DNA of 64,000 nt from DASWZN01 sp963841635 (GCA_963841635.1 CAWJDO010000002.1:3906001-3970000); one strand, 5' to 3'. Shown: positions 25,183 through 34,683, numbered from the stretch's first letter. A program made the numbers and translations. Notes: generated by a model from the letters alone, not told the origin.

Positions 25183-25719
25183 ATGGCTGTGTTCGTAAAC
25201 ACTCTCTTCGAGGCGCGTGTGGAGCGACTGTTCGATCTGGCAGAACTGGTCGAGAAGATCTTCTCTTCCGCCGGCCTGGACTATCGGGTCGTCGGCGGGC
25301 TGGCGAAATGCCTGTACGTCGAGGAGTCAGATCCCGAATCCGGGCGCCTCACGAAGGACATCGACATCGCCATACGCCGCCAGGATCTGGAAAGGATCGC
25401 AAAGGCTGCGGAACCGTTTGGCCTCCAGCATCGGCACGTGGCCGGAGTCGACATGCTCGTGCAGGCGGCGAAGCCGTCCGCCAAAAGCGTCCACGTTTAT
25501 CCTGAAGCCGCGCCGGACCTGGGGACTTGCCGGAGGATCAAGGGGCTTCGGCTCATCCCTCTGGAAGACCTGGTCCGCATGAAGCGGACAGGCTTTCGGG
25601 CCAAGGACGAAGCGCATCTCAAAGACCTGGACCAGGCCGGACTCATCACCGCCGAAATGGAAGCCGGTCTCGCGCCGGCCCTCGCCGAGCGTCTGGCCCA
25701 GGTGCGTGCGCGCGAGTAG
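25183..25719 (+). CDS. Nucleotidyltransferase-fold protein
   Basis: 178 residues. The motifs VVGGLAKCLYVEE and TKDIDIAIRR correspond to the helix-turn GG/S and DxD strand of the minimal nucleotidyltransferase fold (AbiEii/MNT-like). It starts 9 bp after the permease stop, so it may be the third gene of the padR operon. No HEPN or AbiEi partner is adjacent, so assignment as a toxin is not supported; it may modify a small molecule or nucleic acid. Function unknown. Confidence 0.7.
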   Translation: MAVFVNTLFEARVERLFDLAELVEKIFSSAGLDYRVVGGLAKCLYVEESDPESGRLTKDIDIAIRRQDLERIAKAAEPFGLQHRHVAGVDMLVQAAKPSAKSVHVYPEAAPDLGTCRRIKGLRLIPLEDLVRMKRTGFRAKDEAHLKDLDQAGLITAEMEAGLAPALAERLAQVRARE

Positions 25720-25727
25720 CCGCCTGC

Positions 25728-27896
25728 CTATTGCACATCGAACGATGGCGGAAGGTCGGCCGCTCCGGTCGCCCACTCTTTGTTCGGCTGCTTCCCCAGC
25801 ACGAACTCCAGCCGGTTGCGCCGGGCCGATAGGGCCGCAAGCGGCAGCCACGCGCTCGGATACGGCTTGCCATTGAGCGTCACCGATTGAACGTAAATCC
25901 CCTCGCCACTCGAGACGATCTCGAGGCTGCGGCCTTCGCCCACGGGCATCGTAGCGCGCCGGAAGAGCGGCGTCCCCAGCGCCAGCCCGCCCACTCCGGG
26001 AATCACGGGATACAAACCGAGCGCGCCCCACACGTACACTCCCGAGGTGGCGCCGAGGTCGTCGTTTCCGGGCAGGCCGCCGGGAGAGGTATTGAACGCC
26101 TCGCGGCGAATGCGGTCCACAACCTCCTGCGTCTTCCACGGCGCTCCGGCCCAAAGGTAAGCGAAGGGCGCGACGAAATCGGGCTCGTTGGCCACCGTGA
26201 AGTTCGGAGTGCCCCAGCCCACCACCTTCTCGAAGAACTTGTCCAGTTTCGGAAGGACCGCCTCGTTCCCACCCATGGCGCGGAATAGCCCAGCGTAATT
26301 GTGCGGAATCATCCACGTGTACTGCCAAGTCGATCCCTCCTCGAAACCGATCTGGTTCGTCTTGTCCCATGTGGTGTGGTGCGGTGCCAGGTGGTCGGGG
26401 TCAAAGCCCTCCAGCCACTTGCCGTCGCTCGAGCGCGGGCGGATCATGCGGGTTTCCGGATCGAGCAGCTTGCGCCAGTTCTGTGCCGAACGAAGCAGGC
26501 GCGCGGCGGTTTCTTTGTCTCCTAGCGCATCGGCGAAACGCGAGACGGCGAAGTCCGCGCTGGCATACTCCAGCGTCACCGAAGCCGCTGACTCCCCGAC
26601 CTCGCCATCCAGCGGCACGTAGCCGAGCCTCAGATAATCGGCCAGCCCCGGCCGCTCCGCCTTCTTGTACAGTCCCACGCCCGGCCGCGTGGCGCCCTTG
26701 ATCATATACTTCAGCGCGGACGCCGTATCGAACGAACGCGCGCCGAAAGCGTGCGCGCTCCCGAGCAGGATGGCCGAGGAGTCGCCGCCCATCACGTACG
26801 AGACGTCGTTGGCCACGGGCCAGCGCGGCAGCCAGCCGCTCTGCTCGGCATCGTGCACCAGGGACTCCATCATGCCGCTGGTCTGGTCCGGATAGAGCAG
26901 CGCATGCCACTGCACCGTGTTGCGGTAAATGTCCCAGTCGGAAAAGTTCGCGTACTGGGCGTGGCCTGTCCCCAGCCGGTGCGCCACTTCGTCGAAGCCG
27001 CGATACTCGCCGTTGAAGTCGCTGAACAGGTTCGGCGACAGAAGCGTGTGGTACACGGCGGTGTAGAAGATGGTGCGCTCATCCGCCGTGCCGCCCTCCA
27101 CCGGGACGCGGTCCAGGGCGTCACTCCAAACGGTCTTCGCGTGGGCGTGGACGGCATCGAAGTCCCAGCCGGGAATCTCCGAGTTCATGCTCACTTCCGC
27201 GTTGGCGATACCGACGAACGACAGCCCCACCTTCACCAGAAGCGGGCCCGAGTCGGACGGGAACGAGACCGAACCTCCGACGGGGTGACCGGCCCAACGG
27301 CCGCGGGCCTGGACGGGCTGGCTGAAACGGATCACGAAATACAAAGTGTATTTGTCTTCCATCCCGCAAAAACCGCCGCTACGCACCACGCCGGAGACGG
27401 AGTCCTTAGCCCGCACCTCGAGCATCGCGGAGTCCTGCTTTCGCTGCGTCGCGCTGCCTCCGGGGTCCAGGTAGAGCGTGGGAGTCGCACCCGGAGGAAA
27501 CGTAAATCGCCCAATGCCCGCACGAGCCGTGGTGCTGAGTTCCACGCGCATGCCGTCGGCGAAGCTGATCGAGTAAGAACCCGGATGCGCCTCTTCCCGG
27601 GCGTGATCGAGCGGCAGCGGCTCGCCGTTCCCCGGCAGGATGGGAACATCGGCAAAGATCGGACAGCCCGCGCCGCTGATGTGTGTGAGGCTGAAGCCGC
27701 GGATCGACTTGTCGTCGTAGTGATACCAGCCATCGGGCCGTGTGTCCGGCCCCCACTGCACCATGCCGAAGGGCAGCGTGGCCGCGGGGAAGGTATTCCC
27801 ATCGGCGGCGGTGCCGATGAACGGGTTCACCGAGTCATAGGGCGTCGCCGCCCCGAGAGAAGCACACAGCAACATCGAGCACAGGATCGCGCGCAT
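25728..27896 (-). CDS. GH92 family alpha-mannosidase-like glycosidase
   Basis: 722-residue secreted calcium-dependent exo-alpha-mannosidase family protein. A signal peptide of about 20 residues is followed by the N-terminal beta-sandwich (SVNPFIGTAADGNTFPAA; SHTHISGAGC-like GFSLTHISGAGC) and the (alpha/alpha)6 barrel with WDIYRNTVQW, GGDSSA and GNDDLGATSG motifs. The start at 27896 gives the signal peptide; an upstream in-frame start lies in repeat A. It may trim mannose-containing glycans (GH92 members cleave alpha-1,2, -1,3 or -1,4 bonds). Not clearly in an operon with tdh. Confidence 0.9.
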   Translation of the reverse strand: MRAILCSMLLCASLGAATPYDSVNPFIGTAADGNTFPAATLPFGMVQWGPDTRPDGWYHYDDKSIRGFSLTHISGAGCPIFADVPILPGNGEPLPLDHAREEAHPGSYSISFADGMRVELSTTARAGIGRFTFPPGATPTLYLDPGGSATQRKQDSAMLEVRAKDSVSGVVRSGGFCGMEDKYTLYFVIRFSQPVQARGRWAGHPVGGSVSFPSDSGPLLVKVGLSFVGIANAEVSMNSEIPGWDFDAVHAHAKTVWSDALDRVPVEGGTADERTIFYTAVYHTLLSPNLFSDFNGEYRGFDEVAHRLGTGHAQYANFSDWDIYRNTVQWHALLYPDQTSGMMESLVHDAEQSGWLPRWPVANDVSYVMGGDSSAILLGSAHAFGARSFDTASALKYMIKGATRPGVGLYKKAERPGLADYLRLGYVPLDGEVGESAASVTLEYASADFAVSRFADALGDKETAARLLRSAQNWRKLLDPETRMIRPRSSDGKWLEGFDPDHLAPHHTTWDKTNQIGFEEGSTWQYTWMIPHNYAGLFRAMGGNEAVLPKLDKFFEKVVGWGTPNFTVANEPDFVAPFAYLWAGAPWKTQEVVDRIRREAFNTSPGGLPGNDDLGATSGVYVWGALGLYPVIPGVGGLALGTPLFRRATMPVGEGRSLEIVSSGEGIYVQSVTLNGKPYPSAWLPLAALSARRNRLEFVLGKQPNKEWATGAADLPPSFDVQ

Positions 27897-27932
27897 AGTC
27901 AAAGTCACTCGATCATTTCCTTTCGTGGGCCC

Positions 27933-27965
27933 CAGCACCGAACCGCGAGCGTGAGCGAGCGGACC
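27933..27965 (+). repeat. Dispersed repeat family A, copy 4
   Basis: CAGCACCGAACCGCG, then AGCGTGAGCGAGCGGACC, between tdh and GH92. On the minus strand it produces the LAHARGSV string that looks like an N-terminal extension of the GH92 protein. Confidence 0.85.
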
Positions 27966-27973
27966 TCTCCGCA

Positions 27974-28999
27974 CTAGTGCCACTCCAGAATCACCTTGGC
28001 CGCATTGCCGGACCGCATCGCCTCAAACCCCATTTCGAATTCGGTGTAAGGGAAGCGGTGCGTAATGACGGGGCTCAGATCGAGCCCCGATTGCAGCATC
28101 ACGGTCATCTTGTACCAGGTCTCGTACATCTCCCGGCCATAGATGCCTTTGATGGTGAGCATGTTGAAGATGATCTTGTTCCAGTCCACGCACATCTGCC
28201 GCGGCGGAATGCCGAGCACCGCGATCTTTCCACCGTGCGACATGTTGGAGATCATCTCGCGCAACGCGGACTCGCTGCCCGACATCTCCAGGCCCACGTC
28301 GAAGCCCTCGAGCATGCCCAAGTCCTTCTGTACCTCGGCCAGCGGCGTCGTCCGCGTGTCCACGGCGCGCGACACGCCGAACTCCATGGCCAGTTCCAAC
28401 CGTTTGGGATTCACGTCGGTAATGACCACGAATCGCGCGCCGGCGTGACGCACCACGGCCGCGGCCATCATTCCGATTGGCCCCGCGCCGGTGATCAGCA
28501 CGTCCTCTCCCAGCACCGGGAACGAGAGCGCGGTGTGCACCGCGTTGCCGAACGGATCGAAGATGCAGGCGATGTCCCGGCTGATGCCCGCATGGTGGTG
28601 CCACACGTTGGCCATGGGGATGGCGACGTATTCGGCGAAGGCGCCGGGGCGGTTCACTCCCACGCCCATGGCCCGCGCGCACAGGTGGCGCCGGCCCGCC
28701 AGGCAGTTTCGGCAGCGGCCGCAGACCACGTGGCCCTCGCCGCTCACCAGGTCGCCGGGAAAGAAGTCGGCGACGTTGGACCCGGTCTGAGCGACCTCGC
28801 CGACGAATTCGTGACCAATCGCCATCGGCACGGGAATGGTCTTCTGCGCCCATTCGTCCCAGTCGTAGATGTGAACGTCGGTGCCGCAGATCGCGGTGCG
28901 GTCCACGTGAATCAGGACGTCGTTGATGCCGATCTCGGGGACCGGAATCTCTTCGAGCCACAACCCCGGCTCGCGTTTGCTCTTAACCAGCGCTTTCAT
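27974..28999 (-). CDS. tdh: L-threonine 3-dehydrogenase
   Basis: Zinc-dependent dehydrogenase converting threonine to 2-amino-3-ketobutyrate. From the start at 28999 the protein has exactly 341 residues, the length of the E. coli enzyme, with zinc ligands C38 (AICGTD), H63 and E64 at the same positions, structural cysteines CGRCRNCLAGRRHLC and Rossmann motif GAGPIGMMA. A start 4 codons earlier (29011) is possible. No kbl gene follows, so 2-amino-3-ketobutyrate lyase must be elsewhere. Confidence 0.92.
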   Translation of the reverse strand: MKALVKSKREPGLWLEEIPVPEIGINDVLIHVDRTAICGTDVHIYDWDEWAQKTIPVPMAIGHEFVGEVAQTGSNVADFFPGDLVSGEGHVVCGRCRNCLAGRRHLCARAMGVGVNRPGAFAEYVAIPMANVWHHHAGISRDIACIFDPFGNAVHTALSFPVLGEDVLITGAGPIGMMAAAVVRHAGARFVVITDVNPKRLELAMEFGVSRAVDTRTTPLAEVQKDLGMLEGFDVGLEMSGSESALREMISNMSHGGKIAVLGIPPRQMCVDWNKIIFNMLTIKGIYGREMYETWYKMTVMLQSGLDLSPVITHRFPYTEFEMGFEAMRSGNAAKVILEWH

Positions 29000-29050
29000 C
29001 GTGGCAGGCATTGACTCAATCGTACATCGGGGAGCGCCGACGCGCTCCGC

Positions 29051-29179
29051 CCGTCGCTCGTCGCTCGTCGCCCGTCGATCGACGCCGGGTCCGAGCGCTT
29101 CGCGGCCGGGATTCGTCGCGGGGCGAAGCGGCGAAATCCCGATTCGGACCAACGGGCAACGAGCAACGGGCAACGAGCG
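29051..29179. repeat. Imperfect palindromic repeat between tdh and the next gene
   Basis: Left arm GTCGCTCGTCGCTCGTCGCC and right arm (29148-29179) of CAACGGGCAACGAG units are imperfect complements. They enclose an inner inverted repeat GGTCCGA (29086-29092) / TCGGACC (29142-29148). A related CGACGGGCAACGAGCAACG string occurs at 15191-15209. The rest of this 258-bp gap shows no gene. Confidence 0.6.
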
Positions 29180-29257
29180 CCTTGTCGACGGGCACCCGGC
29201 CCCGGGCGACGGCACGCGGCGCCAAGCGACGGACGCCCTTTCTGCTAGCTTGAAACT

Positions 29258-30151
29258 ATGGCAAAGCTTGGATTCCTCGGTCTGGGTATCATGGGCTACC
29301 CGATGGCGCGCAACCTGCTCCGCGCCGGTCACGAAGTGGCGCTCTGGTCGCACACCGCCGCCAAGGCGCAGGAGCTCGCCGCCGGCGAGAAGGGCGTTTT
29401 CTGCGAGACGCCGCGCCAGGTGGCCGAATTCGCCGAGTGCGCGTTCCTGTGCGTGGGGAACACCGCCATGTCCGAGGAGGTGCTCCTGGGCGAGAAAGGC
29501 CTGGCGGCCGGCGGCCGGGCTGGAATGGTGATTGCGGATGCGAGCACCGTTTCGCCCTCCCGCAGCCGGTCCATCGGCGCCGAGCTCGCCAAGCGGAGCA
29601 TCCACTTTCTGGACGCCCCATGCACTGGATCGAAGCCGGGCGCCGAGAAGGGCGCCCTCACCTTCATGGTCGGCGGCGACAAGGACGTTTTTGATCGTGT
29701 CCGGCCCTATTTCGAGCCCATGGGCCAGCAGCTCTACTACTGTGGGGGGCCGGGCCAGGGTCTCTCCGCGAAGCTGACGCAGAACCTTATTCTTTCCAAT
29801 CTCTTGCAGGCATTTAACGAGGGCATGGTGCTCAGCACCAAGGCGGGCGTCGATCCCGCGCTCATGCTCGAGATCCTCAATAACAGCGCCGCCCGCTCGG
29901 GCCTCATCTCCTTTAAGGCCCCCTACGTCCTCGACCGTAACTTTGAGACCAACTTCTCCGTAAAATGGATGCACAAGGACATTGAGCTCATGTTGGAAGC
30001 TGCAAAAGACATCAAAGTGCCCCTCCGGCTGACCCCCGTGACCGAACAGATGTTTCATGCGGCTTTGGACTCCGGCTTGGGTGACGAGGATATCTGCTCT
30101 ACAATCAGGGTTTTAGAGGAAGAGGCGGGGGTCGAGGTCAAGCGCCGCTGA
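29258..30151 (+). CDS. Beta-hydroxyacid dehydrogenase (3-hydroxyisobutyrate/tartronate-semialdehyde reductase type)
   Basis: 297-residue NAD(P)-dependent enzyme. Dinucleotide motif GFLGLGIMGYPMA (residues 5-17), substrate motif DAPCTGS (119-125, usually DAPVSGG), catalytic lysine K172 in GPGQGLSAKLTQN. The C-terminal helical domain is complete. Length and motifs fit the family, and the substrate is a small beta-hydroxyacid. It stands alone, with a long low-GC gap before dxr. Confidence 0.9.
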   Translation: MAKLGFLGLGIMGYPMARNLLRAGHEVALWSHTAAKAQELAAGEKGVFCETPRQVAEFAECAFLCVGNTAMSEEVLLGEKGLAAGGRAGMVIADASTVSPSRSRSIGAELAKRSIHFLDAPCTGSKPGAEKGALTFMVGGDKDVFDRVRPYFEPMGQQLYYCGGPGQGLSAKLTQNLILSNLLQAFNEGMVLSTKAGVDPALMLEILNNSAARSGLISFKAPYVLDRNFETNFSVKWMHKDIELMLEAAKDIKVPLRLTPVTEQMFHAALDSGLGDEDICSTIRVLEEEAGVEVKRR

Positions 30152-30217
30152 AGTCGCCCCCGAAAAAATACAGAATTCTGTTGCAATCCGGAAAGAGATA
30201 TTCTATTATTGGAATAG

Positions 30218-30289
30218 GCCGGGGAGGCAACTCCCACCAAAGCGAGACTAACCTCTAAATAAAAGACCCCTGAAGCAATCCTCCCCGGC
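30218..30289 (+). ncRNA. Candidate structured RNA / bistable leader upstream of dxr
   Basis: The 244-bp gap 30152-30395 is clearly AT-richer than its surroundings. A perfect 10-bp inverted repeat (GCCGGGGAGG at 30218-30227, CCTCCCCGGC at 30280-30289) encloses an A-rich interior. The left arm can instead form a local hairpin GGGAG-GCAA-CTCCC (30222-30235) with a GNRA tetraloop. The two foldings are mutually exclusive. I do not recognise a known riboswitch class. Confidence 0.35.
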
Positions 30290-30395
30290 ACCCCTAAAAA
30301 AGAGGATCGCTCCCCAAGAGAAACAGTACTTCATACCGATGGCTCCCACGCTGGCGGCATGTTATGATCCTTAATACTCCGCTGCGCTGGCAGCC

Positions 30396-31586
30396 ATGAA
30401 GAATCTCACTATTCTCGGTTCCACAGGCTCGATCGGTTGCAACACACTGGACGTTGTAAGGCGCCGGCAGGATTGCCGCGTCTTCGCCCTGGTGGCTGGC
30501 CAGAACGCCGCGCTCCTGGCGGAGCAGGTCCGGGAATTCCACCCGCGTCTCGCGGTTGTTGAAACGGAACAGGTCCGCGCGAATCTAACAGATAGGCTAC
30601 GGGGGTCGGGACTAGCCCGGTCCGATTGGCCACAGTTGGAGTTCGGCCCGCAGGCACGGGTCGCGGCCGCCTCGGCGCCCGAAGCGGATTTCGTGATGTC
30701 GGCCATAGTAGGGGTGGCGGGTCTTGAGGCGACTTACGAGGCCGTACGGCTTGGCAAGACCGTGGGACTGGCGAACAAGGAAGTCCTGGTCGCAAGCGGA
30801 GAGTTGGTGACCCAGGCGGCGCGGGCGTCGGGCACCGAGTTGATTCCGGTCGATAGCGAGCACAACGGCGTGCATCAATGTCTGAGGGCAGGCAAACGGG
30901 GCGAGGTGGCCCGGGTCATCCTGACGGCGTCGGGTGGGCCGTTTCGCCAGACGCCGGCCGCCGAGTTCGCACGGATCACTCCCGCTCAGGCACTGAACCA
31001 TCCGACGTGGAAGATGGGGAAACGCATCACCATCGACTCCGCTACCATGATGAACAAAGGATTCGAGGTGATCGAGGCGTGCTGGCTGTTCGGGCTCCGA
31101 CCGTCGGAGATCGAAGTGGCAATCCACCCGCAGTCCTCCGTCCACGCCATGGTCGAATACACGGATGGTAGCGTGGTGGCCCAAGTCTCGGCCACCGACA
31201 TGCGCATGCCGATCCAATACGCGCTCACCTATCCCGCCCGCGAGCCGGGCCCGGTGCCGCGCCTGGATTGGAGCGTGGAGCGTCACTGGGACTTCTTTCC
31301 GCCCGACCTGGAAAAGTTCCGCTTGCTCAAGCTGTCTTACCAGGCACAGGAAACCGGCGGTTCGGCTACGTGTACACTGAATGCTGCCGATGAGGTAGCC
31401 GTGAGCGCATTCCTCGATGGCCGCATCTCGTTCCCCGGAATCGCAGAGGTGGTTGAAGAGACGCTCGCCAAGGTCCCAAGCCGCTGCCCCCGCTCGATCG
31501 CCGAAGTGCTGGCAGTCGATGAAGAATCGCGTACGGTGGCCCGGGAAGTCGCGGCCCGGACGGGTCATCCGCTGGTCAAGGTCTGA
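30396..31586 (+). CDS. dxr: 1-deoxy-D-xylulose 5-phosphate reductoisomerase
   Basis: Second enzyme of the MEP isoprenoid pathway, NADPH- and metal-dependent. 396 residues, normal length. NADPH motif GSTGSIG (residues 8-14), metal/substrate motif PVDSEHN (residues ~151-157; the family usually has SEHSA) and TIDSATMMNKG. It is followed after 3 bp by rseP, a frequent pairing. The upstream gap holds a possible structured leader. Confidence 0.96.
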   Translation: MKNLTILGSTGSIGCNTLDVVRRRQDCRVFALVAGQNAALLAEQVREFHPRLAVVETEQVRANLTDRLRGSGLARSDWPQLEFGPQARVAAASAPEADFVMSAIVGVAGLEATYEAVRLGKTVGLANKEVLVASGELVTQAARASGTELIPVDSEHNGVHQCLRAGKRGEVARVILTASGGPFRQTPAAEFARITPAQALNHPTWKMGKRITIDSATMMNKGFEVIEACWLFGLRPSEIEVAIHPQSSVHAMVEYTDGSVVAQVSATDMRMPIQYALTYPAREPGPVPRLDWSVERHWDFFPPDLEKFRLLKLSYQAQETGGSATCTLNAADEVAVSAFLDGRISFPGIAEVVEETLAKVPSRCPRSIAEVLAVDEESRTVAREVAARTGHPLVKV

Positions 31587-31589
31587 ACT

Positions 31590-32906
31590 ATGATTGGTTT
31601 CGAAAACTTCGCCTGGCTCCTGGTGCTGATCGGAGTCATGATTCTCGTTCATGAGGCCGGTCACTACTGGGCCGCGCGGTCCTTCGACGTGCGGATCGAA
31701 GTGTTCAGTTTCGGCTTCGGCCCGCGCCTGTTCGGATTCAAGCGGGGCGAAACCGATTTCCGGTTTTCCCTGATCCTGTTCGGCGGCTACGTGAAGATGG
31801 CCGGCGAGCAGCCGACCGACGAGAATGTCGACGACCCGCGCGCCTTCCTGGCCAAGCCGCGCTGGCAGCGGCTGATCATCGCGTTCGCCGGACCCGCCAT
31901 GAACATGGTGCTGGCGGTGGCGCTGCTGACCGGGATGTACATGGTGCGGTACCCCAAGACGCCGCCTTCGGCGCAGGAAGGGATCGTCGGCTTCGTGGTC
32001 CCGAAGACGCCCGCGGCCAAGGCGGGAATCCGCGAGGGCGATCGCATCGTGACCCTCGACGACCAGCAGCGGCCGTCCTGGGAAGACATCACCATCAAGG
32101 AAGTCTCGAACGCGAACCACCCGCTGGCAGTGCGAATCGACCGGGGCGGACGCGAGTTCTGGACCACCGTGGTTCCCAAGCTGGACGAGCGCTCGGGATT
32201 GGGCATGGCGGGGTGGCAGCCGCAGGGCGAGATCGAGATCGCGGAGCTTTCGCCGGGCATGCCCGCCGAGAAGGCCAACCTGCACAAGGGCGACATCCTG
32301 CTGACTGCCAATGGCCAGCCGCTGCGCTCGACGGATGGCTTGCACCGGATCGTCGAAGCGGCCGACGGCAAGCCGGTGACCCTCGAATACCGGCGGGGCG
32401 CCACCAAATACTCCGTGGCGGTGCAGCCGATCTTCAGTAAGGAAGGCGGGCCAGGGCGCTGGATGATCGGAGTCTATCCGGATTACCGCGTCGTGATGAC
32501 CAAGCTCCAGTTCCCGCAGGCGCTGGGTGAGTCGGTGCGGCAGAACGTGAAGAGCGCGACGCTCATTTTTCAGTTCCTCAAGGGGATCGCCGAGCACCGC
32601 ATGTCGCCGAAGTCGATCAGCGGCCCGATCGGCATCGCCCACTACGCCGGCGACGCGGCGCGGGAAGGGCTGCTGCCGTTCCTGGCTCTCATGGCGATGG
32701 TCAGCCTCAATCTGGCGGTCATCAACCTGCTGCCCATCCCCATCCTGGACGGCGGCGTGATCCTGATGCTGCTGGTGGAGATGATCATGCGGCGCGACCT
32801 CAGCATGCGCGTCAAAGAGACGCTGTTCAAGCTGGGCTTCGTCTTCCTGATGGCGATCATGGCGTTCGTGATTTACAACGACATCGCCAAGACGTTTCCG
32901 GGGTAG
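31590..32906 (+). CDS. rseP: RIP metalloprotease RseP (site-2 protease)
   Basis: Intramembrane zinc protease of 438 residues. HEAGH is at residues 21-25 in the first membrane segment; the third ligand lies in LPIPILDGG in a C-terminal membrane segment. Two PDZ domains lie between (GFVVPKTPAAKAG and AELSPGMPAEKANL). It acts in regulated proteolysis of anti-sigma factors and clearance of signal peptides. It is co-transcribed with dxr (3-bp gap). Confidence 0.95.
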   Translation: MIGFENFAWLLVLIGVMILVHEAGHYWAARSFDVRIEVFSFGFGPRLFGFKRGETDFRFSLILFGGYVKMAGEQPTDENVDDPRAFLAKPRWQRLIIAFAGPAMNMVLAVALLTGMYMVRYPKTPPSAQEGIVGFVVPKTPAAKAGIREGDRIVTLDDQQRPSWEDITIKEVSNANHPLAVRIDRGGREFWTTVVPKLDERSGLGMAGWQPQGEIEIAELSPGMPAEKANLHKGDILLTANGQPLRSTDGLHRIVEAADGKPVTLEYRRGATKYSVAVQPIFSKEGGPGRWMIGVYPDYRVVMTKLQFPQALGESVRQNVKSATLIFQFLKGIAEHRMSPKSISGPIGIAHYAGDAAREGLLPFLALMAMVSLNLAVINLLPIPILDGGVILMLLVEMIMRRDLSMRVKETLFKLGFVFLMAIMAFVIYNDIAKTFPG

Positions 32907-33036
32907 AGCGCGTCCTTTCACCGTTCCCAATCTATCGCGCCGGATTTCGCCGGCGGCGCCACAGAACCGCAACTGCCCGATTCGGCGGCGGAAATGAATC
33001 TTTCGGCGCGGTGACCGCCCGGAAACCAACGACGAC

Positions 33037-33079
33037 GCCGGACGTGGACGTCCGGCGCAGCTCTGGAGAGCCGCCCCAC
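33037..33079 (-). repeat. Half copy of composite palindromic repeat (family B, left half)
   Basis: Two hairpins: GCCGGACGT/ACGTCCGGC and AGCTCTGGAGAGCC, ending GCCCCAC. It is the reverse complement of the left half of the full elements at 43332 and 47587. It lies just before the glycosyltransferase gene. Confidence 0.85.
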
Positions 33080-33099
33080 TTATGAGAAGCTGAAACTCT

Positions 33100-34650
33100 A
33101 TGGGTGCGTCGAGGGTCGAGAGCGCGAGGCCTTGGTTGTTGGGCTCGGGGATGGTGGTGGCCGTAATCGCGGTGGTCAAGCTGCTGGTGCATCTGTATGC
33201 CGGGCGGCACTACGGGTACTTCGTCGACGAGCTCTATTACATGGCGTGCGGGCGGCACCTGGCCTGGGGCTATGTGGACCAGCCTCCACTCATTGCCTTC
33301 TTCGCCTGGGCCGTGCATCATGTGCTGGGCGATTCCCTGCCCGCGCTCCGATTGCTCCCGGCGCTGGCCGGCGCGGGACAGGTCCTGCTGACCGGCCTGG
33401 TCGCGCGGGAGTTGGGTGGCGGGCGCTTCGCGCAGGGATTCGCAGCTTTGGCGACTCTGGTGGCGCCGGGCTTTCTCGCGTTCGACAACTTCTTCTCGAT
33501 GAATGCGTTCGAGCCGCTGTTCTGGACCGGCTGCGCCTACGTGCTCATCCGCATCGTCAACACCGGCGACCAGAGGCTGTGGCTCTGGTTCGGCGTGCTG
33601 GCGGGCGTGGGGCTGGAGAACAAGCACTCCATGCTCACGTTCGGTTTCGCGCTCATCGCCGGCATCCTGCTGACACCGGAGCGCAAAGCGTTTCGGGAGC
33701 GGTGGATCTGGCTCGGGGGCGTGGTCGCGGTGGTGATCTTTCTGCCCAACCTGTGGTGGAATCTCCAGAACCATTTCCCGTTCCTCGAGCTTCAAGCCAA
33801 CATACAGCGCTCGGGCCGCAACGTGCCGCTGCCGCCGCTCGAGTTCTTCGGCCAGCAGATCACCTCGATGCTGCCTCCGACGCTGCCCATCTGGCTGGCA
33901 GGGTTGTGGTATTACTTCTTCGCGGCGGAGGGCAAGCCGTACCGCGCTTTGGGATGGGCCTGGCTGATCACGGCGGCCTTGATCGTGCTTCTGAACCCGA
34001 GGACGTACTACCTGTGGCCGGCCTTCCCGATCCTGCTGGCCGCGGGCGGCGTCAAATGGGAACGCTGGCTCGCGCGGCCTGGCGTGCAGTGGATCAAGCC
34101 GGCGTGGTGCGCGCTGATGGTGGTGCTCGCGATCCTGGCGGCGCCGTTGTTCCTCCCGGTGCTGAGGCCGGAGACTTACATCCGGTACGTCAAGGCGATC
34201 CACTATGAGCAGCCGCGGATCGAACGGCACAAGCTCGGTCCTTTGCCGCAGCTCTTCGCCGATCAATTCGGCTGGGAAAAGATGGCCGCGACCGTGGCGC
34301 GCGTGTACAACGGCCTGCCTCCGGAGGTGCGAGCGAAGACCGCGATCTTCGGCCAGAACTACGGGCAGGCCGGCGCGATCGATCTGTTCGGTCCGAAGTA
34401 CGGGCTGCCGCCAGCCATCAGCGGGCACCAGAGCTACTTCCTGTGGGGGCCGCGCGACTACACGGGCGAGAGCATGATCGTGATGCAAGGCCACCAGGCC
34501 GACCTGGAGCGGTATTACACCTCGGTGGAAAAGGTGGCCCGCGTCGATCACCCGTACTCGATGCCCTACGAGCACTTCGACGTTTACTACTGCCGCGGGT
34601 TGAAGGCGAACCTGAAAGAGATCTGGCCGAAGGTGAAGAACTGGGATTGA
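33100..34650 (+). CDS. GT39/ArnT-like integral membrane glycosyltransferase
   Basis: 516-residue polytopic protein of the dolichyl-phosphate-mannose mannosyltransferase/ArnT superfamily. An N-terminal membrane segment is followed by the first periplasmic loop with YFVDELYY (acidic pair expected for catalysis) and VDQPPL. It has about ten further hydrophobic segments and a C-terminal soluble domain. Likely transfers a sugar from a polyprenyl-phosphate carrier to lipid, protein or polysaccharide outside the membrane. The acceptor is unknown. The stop abuts repeat A copy 5. Confidence 0.85.
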   Translation: MGASRVESARPWLLGSGMVVAVIAVVKLLVHLYAGRHYGYFVDELYYMACGRHLAWGYVDQPPLIAFFAWAVHHVLGDSLPALRLLPALAGAGQVLLTGLVARELGGGRFAQGFAALATLVAPGFLAFDNFFSMNAFEPLFWTGCAYVLIRIVNTGDQRLWLWFGVLAGVGLENKHSMLTFGFALIAGILLTPERKAFRERWIWLGGVVAVVIFLPNLWWNLQNHFPFLELQANIQRSGRNVPLPPLEFFGQQITSMLPPTLPIWLAGLWYYFFAAEGKPYRALGWAWLITAALIVLLNPRTYYLWPAFPILLAAGGVKWERWLARPGVQWIKPAWCALMVVLAILAAPLFLPVLRPETYIRYVKAIHYEQPRIERHKLGPLPQLFADQFGWEKMAATVARVYNGLPPEVRAKTAIFGQNYGQAGAIDLFGPKYGLPPAISGHQSYFLWGPRDYTGESMIVMQGHQADLERYYTSVEKVARVDHPYSMPYEHFDVYYCRGLKANLKEIWPKVKNWD

Positions 34651-34683
34651 GGTCCGCTCCATCACGGTCGCGGTTCGGTGCTT
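34651..34683 (-). repeat. Dispersed repeat family A, copy 5 (between convergent genes)
   Basis: Reverse-orientation copy (GGTCCGCTCC...CGGTTCGGTGCT). It starts 1 bp after the glycosyltransferase stop and contains the TGA stop (34662-34664) of the convergent molybdenum hydroxylase gene. Confidence 0.88.

Noticed and set aside
25183..25719. MNT/AbiEii toxin call for the nucleotidyltransferase-like gene
   Set aside because: The DxD and GG motifs fit the fold, but no HEPN or AbiEi antitoxin neighbour is present; the nearest HEPN gene is 34 kb away.
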